From assembly GCA_946885335.1 (NCBI GenBank), contig CAMPGG010000033.1, forward strand, positions 1 through 18,458: a stretch of 18,458 bases of DNA, read 5' to 3'. This document shows positions 14,501 through 18,458 of this stretch, piece after piece; position 1 is the stretch's first letter; every line of letters begins with the position of its first letter. Origin of the DNA: an uncultured Chitinophagaceae bacterium (GTDB lineage Bacteria > Bacteroidota > Bacteroidia > Chitinophagales > Chitinophagaceae). A program made the translations under genes and the position numbers. The notes under the pieces are model-generated. The model saw only the letters and a program-made list of their open reading frames with translations, was not told where the DNA came from and searched no databases.

Positions 14501-15331
14501 ATGTTTACACTTAATTGTAAAGGCCGTTTACTGGTCATTGATAAACCCATTGTAATGGGCATCATCAATATAACACCTGATTCTTTTTACAAAAGCAGCC
14601 GGATTCAACAGGCTGACGCTTTACTTGAAAAAGTATCTTCATTAATATCACAGGGCGCCACTATTTTAGATATGGGAGGACAAAGCACCCGGCCGGGCAG
14701 TGAATTTTTACTGGCAGATGAAGAAATGCGCAGAATAATACCGGCCATTGAATTGGTTCATAAACATTTTCCGGAAGCTGTTATTTCTGTAGATACTTTC
14801 TGGTCTTCAGTAGCTGCTGAAGCTGTTGGGGCCGGTGCATCAATAGTTAATGATATCAGTGCGGGTAGTATTGATCCATACATGTACGAAACGGTTGCGA
14901 AACTTGGTGTTCCTTATGTTTTAATGCATATGAAAGGCAACCCGCAGAATATGCAACAAAATCCTGTTTATGAAAATTTGGTAACAGAGGTGCTTGATTT
15001 TTTCATTACCCAAACAGCCAAATTAAAAGCAGCCGGGGTAAATGATATAATCATTGATCCTGGTTTTGGATTTGGAAAAACAGTGGAGCAAAATTTTTTA
15101 TTATTTAAGAATATGGATTCTTTTAAAATGCTTGATTGTCCTTTATTGGTTGGTATTTCAAGAAAATCGATGGTTACGAGGACGCTGGAAATAAGTGCAA
15201 TGAATGCATTGAATGGAACAACGGTTTTAAATACATTGAGTTTATTAAATGGCGCTGATATCTTACGGGTGCATGATGTAAAGGAAACAATCGAAGCCAT
15301 CAGGATCTGTGATGCATACTTATCCGCATAA
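14501..15331 (+). CDS. folP: Dihydropteroate synthase
   Basis: This enzyme joins 4-aminobenzoate to hydroxymethyl-dihydropterin diphosphate in folate synthesis and is the target of sulfonamides. The 276-residue TIM barrel shows all substrate loops. VMGIINITPDSFYKSSR (18-34) is loop 1, with FYKSSR in place of the enterobacterial FSDGG-type sequence. DMGGQSTRPGSE (57-68) is loop 2, with Gln61 where E. coli-type enzymes have Glu. SVDTF holds Asp98 and NDISAG holds Asn117/Asp118. IIIDPGFGFGKT holds Asp186 and Lys193, GISRKSM holds Lys222, and the last block is LRVHDVKE. The catalytic and pterin-binding residues are therefore intact. ATG 14501 gives a normal N-terminus. It is a single-gene unit, divergent from DUF1599 and closed by a hairpin at 15334-15363. 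Confidence 0.97.
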   Translation: MFTLNCKGRLLVIDKPIVMGIINITPDSFYKSSRIQQADALLEKVSSLISQGATILDMGGQSTRPGSEFLLADEEMRRIIPAIELVHKHFPEAVISVDTFWSSVAAEAVGAGASIVNDISAGSIDPYMYETVAKLGVPYVLMHMKGNPQNMQQNPVYENLVTEVLDFFITQTAKLKAAGVNDIIIDPGFGFGKTVEQNFLLFKNMDSFKMLDCPLLVGISRKSMVTRTLEISAMNALNGTTVLNTLSLLNGADILRVHDVKETIEAIRICDAYLSA

Positions 15332-15333
15332 AA

Positions 15334-15363
15334 AAAAGAACAACCTTGAAAAGTTGTTCTTTT
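15334..15363 (+). terminator. Terminator after folP
   Basis: An 11 bp perfect inverted repeat AAAAGAACAAC (15334-15344) / GTTGTTCTTTT (15353-15363) with an 8 nt loop begins 2 bp after the folP stop. The terminal Ts form the 3' side of the stem. Confidence 0.82.
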
Positions 15364-15589
15364 GGTTTGTAGTTCTTTTTAATTCTTTTGAAATCAAAAG
15401 CCTAATCGACCTAAATGGAATTCAACAGATCGGGATCATATTCTTTAAGCAAAAAGTAGGGTGGAAAAACCTTAACTAAATATTTTCAAAGGGGTTGGAA
15501 CTGCATCGGTTTTGGATGCTTGGACTAAAAACGGGACCATTAAATGCGCTGAAAAAACAAATCTGAACTTCAAGCATTTGAGTGACCGC
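15364..15589. other. Unassigned part of the folP-FKBP intergenic region
   Basis: Together with the two flanking hairpins this belongs to a 317 bp gap between the convergent folP and FKBP genes. I find no tRNA, tmRNA or other RNA signature. One + strand frame is open without stop from 15476 to the TAA at 15620-15622 (48 codons; it includes ASVLDAWTKNGTIKCAEK) but has no ATG and runs through the FKBP terminator. It could be a gene remnant or chance. Confidence 0.35.
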
Positions 15590-15618
15590 AAAAAGCCCCT
15601 CACCAAAAGTGAAGGGCT
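15590..15618 (-). terminator. Terminator of the FKBP lipoprotein gene
   Basis: On the minus strand the repeat AGCCCTTCAC / GTGAGGGGCT (15618-15609 and 15603-15594), with one mismatch, is followed by a T-run (As at 15590-15594 on the + strand). It lies about 30 bp after the FKBP gene stop. Confidence 0.82.
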
Positions 15619-15648
15619 GTAAAGGTCGTTATTATTTTTAATTAAAAA

Positions 15649-16614
15649 TCAATTTTTTGGTTGAGTAGTATCAACTCTTGAAGGTGCTGGTGGTGGCGGC
15701 ATATTAACCTGCGGTGCCTCATCCTGCACATTCAACACATCAATTTCAAATATTAAATTTTCATTTGGTTTAATTTCCTGTGAAGGGGGATTTGCTCCAT
15801 AAGCCAGGATAGATGGGATAAATAATCTTGCTTTTGCACCCTTTTTTAATTCTTTAATACCTTCCTGGAAACCTTTGATCATTGGACTTTGATCAACAAC
15901 CAACTCTAAAGGCTCTAAATGATTAAACGCCGGGTCAGTATTTGAATCGAATGATTTTCCTTCAAATGTTTTACCGGTATAATTAAGAGATACAAATTTT
16001 CCCGGATCCACTTCAGGACCGGTTCCAGGTTCTATAATCTCTACATAAGTACCCAATCCTATTTTTGATGCTTTGATATTATTTTTTGAAAGATATTCCT
16101 GTATGGCTGCATCATCTTTTTTCAACTGCTCCTGGAATTTAGGATCCTTTAACATCGCAGCTGTTTGTTCATTTTGCATATCAGCTTGTGCCTCTTCCTG
16201 GGTTTTAAAAACTTTGATCACTTTAAATGTGCTGATCAGCTCATCGCCATTTTTAAATTGTGGAGGTACCTGTTCCGGGCTACGTTTGATAAATGTATCA
16301 ACCATTTGAACGGTATAAATACTGTCGCCACTTTTTATAGATGTAAATAATTCAGAAATGTCATAAGGTTGCACGGGACTGTTAACCGGAATGTATGCAG
16401 CCATACCGTCTCTTGTATCAAATAAAACGCTATCACCGATGGAACGTTTGATATGCACCTTTAAAACCGATTCAGGTGTTACTTTCTCTCCGTCTTTTTC
16501 GCTAAAGATTTTATAAGGCATTCCCCCTTTGGTTTTTTTAAAATCCACATCGTTACAGCTTGCCATCGCAAACAGGGCGACCACTATCATACAGAAACCT
16601 GTAATTGTTTTCAT
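15649..16614 (-). CDS. FKBP-type peptidyl-prolyl cis-trans isomerase lipoprotein
   Basis: This 321-residue envelope foldase begins with a lipoprotein signal peptide (MASC, lipid Cys20). The C-terminal FKBP domain (about 185-297) is clear: GKFVSLNYTGKTFEGKSFDSNTD, then LVVDQSPMIKGFQEGIKELKKGAKARLFIPSILAYGANPP and NENLIFEIDVLNV. The aromatic and hydrophobic pocket positions (Tyr, Phe-Asp, Ile-Lys-Gly-Phe, Ala-Tyr-Gly) are present. An N-terminal region (about 45-140: VLKVHIKRSIGDSVLFDTRDG, LFTSIKSGDSIYTVQMVDTF) looks like a second, degenerate FKBP fold. It is joined by a charged helical linker (QEEAQADMQNEQ to YLSKNN). The protein ends in a proline-rich tail (PPPPAPSRVDTTQPKN). It is predicted to be periplasmic or outer-membrane anchored, helping proline-limited folding. 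A single-gene unit with its own terminator at 15590-15618. Confidence 0.95.
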   Translation of the reverse strand: MKTITGFCMIVVALFAMASCNDVDFKKTKGGMPYKIFSEKDGEKVTPESVLKVHIKRSIGDSVLFDTRDGMAAYIPVNSPVQPYDISELFTSIKSGDSIYTVQMVDTFIKRSPEQVPPQFKNGDELISTFKVIKVFKTQEEAQADMQNEQTAAMLKDPKFQEQLKKDDAAIQEYLSKNNIKASKIGLGTYVEIIEPGTGPEVDPGKFVSLNYTGKTFEGKSFDSNTDPAFNHLEPLELVVDQSPMIKGFQEGIKELKKGAKARLFIPSILAYGANPPSQEIKPNENLIFEIDVLNVQDEAPQVNMPPPPAPSRVDTTQPKN

Positions 16615-16768
16615 TTGTTTATTGTTTATGTTTTTTTTGTGAAGATGTAATTTATTTTCTTATTCTGTCATCAAACTTCGTTTCGCCAATAATCATGGTA
16701 GTTGAAATATAACTTCAAAATGGCTCATTTCATTTTTATTGGGTTGATGAGATTCTAAGAAATTTTTT

Positions 16769-17776
16769 TTAAGATAAGAGTGATTCATTTTCTTTCATTG
16801 CTTTAATAAATTTTTCCACGGTTTCGTTCAGCGAAGCTGCATCCCTGCCGCCTGCTGCATTAAAATGTCCCCCACCCTGGAAATATTTACGGGCAAATGT
16901 ATTGCAATCAAACCCTGACTTGCTGCGGAACGACCATTTGCGCTCTTCATCCCGGTCAATAACCAAAGCAGCTAATTTTATGCCTTTTATGCTAAGCGGG
17001 TAATTGACTAATCCTTCAGTATCGCCGGTTTTGATATAGTATTTTAATAGATCTGATTTTGGAATGGTAATTAATGCGGTGTTATATTCATAAAATACTT
17101 CCATCCGGTTCATCAATACATTTCCAATAAAGCGTAACCTGTTTTCAAGGAAATTATCATACAAGGCTTCATGCACTGCAATGTGTTCAAGCCCCCGGTC
17201 TTTCAAATCTGCTACCAGGCGGTGCACACCTGCATGGGTGCTGGAAAAACGAAAAGAACCAGTATCAGCGATAACACCCGCATAAATACATTCGCCCACT
17301 TCTTTATTTATTTTTTCTTCATGTTTTGATGCGATGATGAAATCGTAGACCATTTCGCAGGTGCTGCTCTTCTTTGTATCGCTTATTCCATAATCAAAAC
17401 TGGCAGTATCGGGTTGCTGGTGATGATCAATTAAAATTTTGGTACATGATAAACCGGATAAAATGGGTGCAAGATTTTTCGTACGATCCATATGATTAAA
17501 ATCCAGGCAAAATAACCAATCCGTATCCTGTAAAATGGTGGTTGATTTTTCGCGATTCTTTTCAAAATCGATCACCGTTTTTGCACCAGGCAGCCAGTTT
17601 AACCAATCAGCCCAGTTTGTTGGTGAAATGATCGTAATGGAATGACCGAACTGGATCAGGAAATGATAAAGCGCCAAAGCTGAACCCATTGCATCCGCAT
17701 CAGGTTTTTGGTGCATGGTTATAACCACTTTTTTTGGCTCAGTAAGTTGAGGAAATATTTGATCGATCGGTTTCAT
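16769..17776 (-). CDS. nrnA: DHH-family phosphoesterase, NrnA type (oligoribonuclease / PAP phosphatase)
   Basis: This enzyme degrades very short RNA oligonucleotides and can dephosphorylate 3'-phosphoadenosine 5'-phosphate, using two Mn2+ ions. The 335-residue protein shows motif I HQKPDADAMGS (22-32), CLDFNHMDR (90-98), the DHH triad Asp117-His118-His119 in ILIDHHQQPD, GVIADTGSFRFS (167-178), and the DHHA1 C-terminal GGGH (301-304) followed by FNAAGG. All metal and substrate ligands of the family are present. The frame stays open upstream to 17941, but that would run across ndk; ATG 17776 gives the normal family N-terminus and lies just after a consensus promoter. The gene is divergent from ndk. 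Which of the two activities dominates in vivo is not readable. Confidence 0.95.
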   Translation of the reverse strand: MKPIDQIFPQLTEPKKVVITMHQKPDADAMGSALALYHFLIQFGHSITIISPTNWADWLNWLPGAKTVIDFEKNREKSTTILQDTDWLFCLDFNHMDRTKNLAPILSGLSCTKILIDHHQQPDTASFDYGISDTKKSSTCEMVYDFIIASKHEEKINKEVGECIYAGVIADTGSFRFSSTHAGVHRLVADLKDRGLEHIAVHEALYDNFLENRLRFIGNVLMNRMEVFYEYNTALITIPKSDLLKYYIKTGDTEGLVNYPLSIKGIKLAALVIDRDEERKWSFRSKSGFDCNTFARKYFQGGGHFNAAGGRDAASLNETVEKFIKAMKENESLLS

Positions 17777-17785
17777 AAAAGGTGG

Positions 17786-17816
17786 CAAAAGTAGGTGTAA
17801 TTCAGTTATTGGCCAA
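17786..17816 (-). promoter_or_regulatory. Full Bacteroidota-type promoter for nrnA
   Basis: On the minus strand a TTG (17816-17814) is followed by 20 bp and then TACTTTTG (17793-17786), matching the -33/-7 pattern TTG-N19-21-TAnnTTTG. Only 9 nt separate it from the ATG at 17776, so the expected start of transcription leaves a leader of a few nucleotides. This is the best complete promoter in the window. Confidence 0.75.
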
Positions 17817-17843
17817 TAAGCTCTTTGGCTTAATTGTTTATCA

Positions 17844-17851
17844 TACATTTG
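17844..17851 (+). promoter_or_regulatory. -7 element for ndk
   Basis: TACATTTG is an exact TAnnTTTG match, 22 nt before the ndk ATG. The nearest suitable TTG (17825-17827) is at 16 bp spacing, shorter than usual. It lies back to back with the nrnA promoter in a 97 bp spacer. Confidence 0.55.
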
Positions 17852-17873
17852 CGGCGCAAAAACAATTAATATT

Positions 17874-18290
17874 ATGACGAACAGGACTTTTACCATGATC
17901 AAACCCGATGCAATGAAAAACGGGCATGCCGGGGCGATCATTAATCACATTATTCAGAACGGTTTCAGGGTTGTTGCTTTAAAAATGACCAGTCTTACAG
18001 CTGAAAGAGCCGGGCAGTTTTACGAAGTGCATAAGGAAAGACCATTTTACCAGGAGCTTGTAGACTTTATGAGCAGTGGTCCCATCATTGCAGCCATTCT
18101 TGAAAAAGATAATGCAGTAGCTGATTTCAGAAAAGTGATCGGCGCTACCGACCCATCTAAAGCAGATGAAGGTACCATCCGTAAACTATACGCAACTTCA
18201 ATGGGCGAAAATGCTGTTCATGGAAGTGACAGTGATGAAAATGCAAAAATTGAAGGCGATTTCTTTTTCAGCCGGTTGGAGCAATTCTGA
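17874..18290 (+). CDS. ndk: Nucleoside diphosphate kinase
   Basis: This enzyme transfers the gamma phosphate of ATP to nucleoside diphosphates through a phosphohistidine, balancing NTP and dNTP pools. The 138-residue protein has the canonical opening [20 protein letters not shown], the [16 protein letters not shown] block, [16 protein letters not shown], and the active-site segment [16 protein letters not shown] with catalytic His116. Length matches short bacterial Ndk. The ATG at 17874 is chosen over the internal Met8 because the [13 protein letters not shown] start is conserved. The protein is cytoplasmic, usually a tetramer or hexamer. It is a single-gene unit with a -7 element at 17844-17851 and a hairpin terminator at 18310-18340. 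It is divergent from nrnA, another nucleotide-turnover enzyme, so the pair may be cocontrolled, but that is inference. Confidence 0.98.
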   Translation: MTNRTFTMIKPDAMKNGHAGAIINHIIQNGFRVVALKMTSLTAERAGQFYEVHKERPFYQELVDFMSSGPIIAAILEKDNAVADFRKVIGATDPSKADEGTIRKLYATSMGENAVHGSDSDENAKIEGDFFFSRLEQF

Positions 18291-18309
18291 TATTAAAAGA
18301 ATAGACATA

Positions 18310-18340
18310 AAAAAAGCCGGTGTTAAAACCGGCTATTTTT
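18310..18340. terminator. Bidirectional terminator between ndk and the TraB/GumN-like gene
   Basis: The stem AGCCGGT (18315-18321) / ACCGGCT (18328-18334) has a 6 nt loop, an A-run on the left and a T-run on the right. It therefore works for ndk (+) and for the convergent minus-strand gene, whose stop codon (18340-18342) touches its edge. Confidence 0.87.
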
Positions 18341-18458
18341 TAAATTTCTTTGGTTCGTAACATCTTGTTCTGAACAGGTGTTACTGTATAACCAGCTTCC
18401 CGCAGTAAATTGATAACTCCCTTTTTCCCTGGTAAATGCCCTGCTCCTACTGCTACCA
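18340..18458 (-). CDS. TraB/GumN family protein, C-terminal end (runs off the right edge)
   Basis: Only the last 39 codons are in the window. Read on the minus strand they give VAVGAGHLPGKKGVINLLRE, then AGYTVTPV and a short tail ending in KEI before TAA. The VGAGHLPGxxGVxxLLRxxGYTVxPV pattern is the characteristic C-terminal block of TraB/GumN (TIKI-like) proteins, which include putative metalloproteases; the His here belongs to the conserved C-terminal motif. The rest of the protein, including the N-terminal GxxH motif, lies outside the window. It converges with ndk, and the two share a bidirectional hairpin that abuts this stop codon. The frame is unambiguous; the function is known only at family level. 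Confidence 0.85.
   Translation of the reverse strand, partial: VAVGAGHLPGKKGVINLLREAGYTVTPVQNKMLRTKEI

Noticed and set aside
17777..17941. N-terminal extension of the DHH phosphoesterase to 17941
   Set aside because: It would overlap the start of ndk and both promoters, and the extra 55 residues do not match the family. ATG at 17776 gives the normal N-terminus.
1..18458. tRNA, tmRNA, riboswitch, insertion sequence, prophage or defence island
   Set aside because: I looked for TΨC-arm-like and other conserved RNA patterns, inverted-repeat ends, transposase or integrase motifs and nuclease/toxin clusters, and saw none that I could support.

Overview
The window looks like a chromosomal core region of a Bacteroidota member, most likely of the Chitinophagaceae type. 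Base composition is AT-rich. Several start regions carry the Bacteroidota -7 promoter element (TAnnTTTG) and Shine-Dalgarno sequences are not prominent. The lipoproteins have Bacteroidota-style lipoboxes. The gene set (GIN/DUF2807 lipoprotein, DUF4349 lipoprotein, DUF1599 next to a BT_3928-like DoxX protein, zinc-ligand-poor sirtuin, lipoprotein FKBP) is typical of that phylum. The genus assignment is inference.

Layout, left to right. Positions 1-1067 (-) hold the N-terminal part of DNA gyrase A. Next come three + strand genes: a GYF_2-domain membrane protein (1281-2651), a saccharopine dehydrogenase/reductase (2750-4264) and a GIN-domain lipoprotein (4536-5252). A minus-strand pair follows, DUF4349 lipoprotein then sirtuin (6910 down to 5275). 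A tight minus-strand run reads pdhA, TPR membrane protein, ribH, lutA-like Fe-S protein, EVE-domain protein (10527 down to 7099, gaps of 16-35 bp) and is probably one operon. Divergent from pdhA are recF and a DUF721/DciA-like gene (10670-12076), which converge with a CBS-pair protein (12515 down to 12078). A DUF1599 gene and a DoxX/thioredoxin-like membrane protein (14423 down to 12700) are divergent from folP (14501-15331). A 317 bp intergenic stretch then separates folP from an FKBP-type lipoprotein isomerase (16614 down to 15649). A DHH phosphoesterase (NrnA type, 17776 down to 16769) is divergent from ndk (17874-18290). The window closes with the C-terminus of a TraB/GumN-family protein on the minus strand.

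The genes are mostly housekeeping: DNA topology and repair (gyrA, recF, DUF721), central carbon metabolism (pdhA), vitamin biosynthesis (ribH, folP), nucleotide turnover (nrnA, ndk), and envelope lipoproteins. Convergent or consecutive units are separated by clear hairpin terminators at 2665-2698, 5264-5295, 15334-15363, 15590-15618 and 18310-18340.

I found no mobile element, CRISPR array, tRNA or rRNA, and no obvious new multi-gene system. The points most worth a second look are a strong excess of CCWGG pentamers across the window, the need for a TTG start in pdhA, short-leader divergent promoters at nrnA/ndk, the mixed-function pdhA operon, the internally duplicated DUF1599 protein beside a MauE-like/thioredoxin-like membrane protein, and an unexplained intergenic stretch around 15364-15590.
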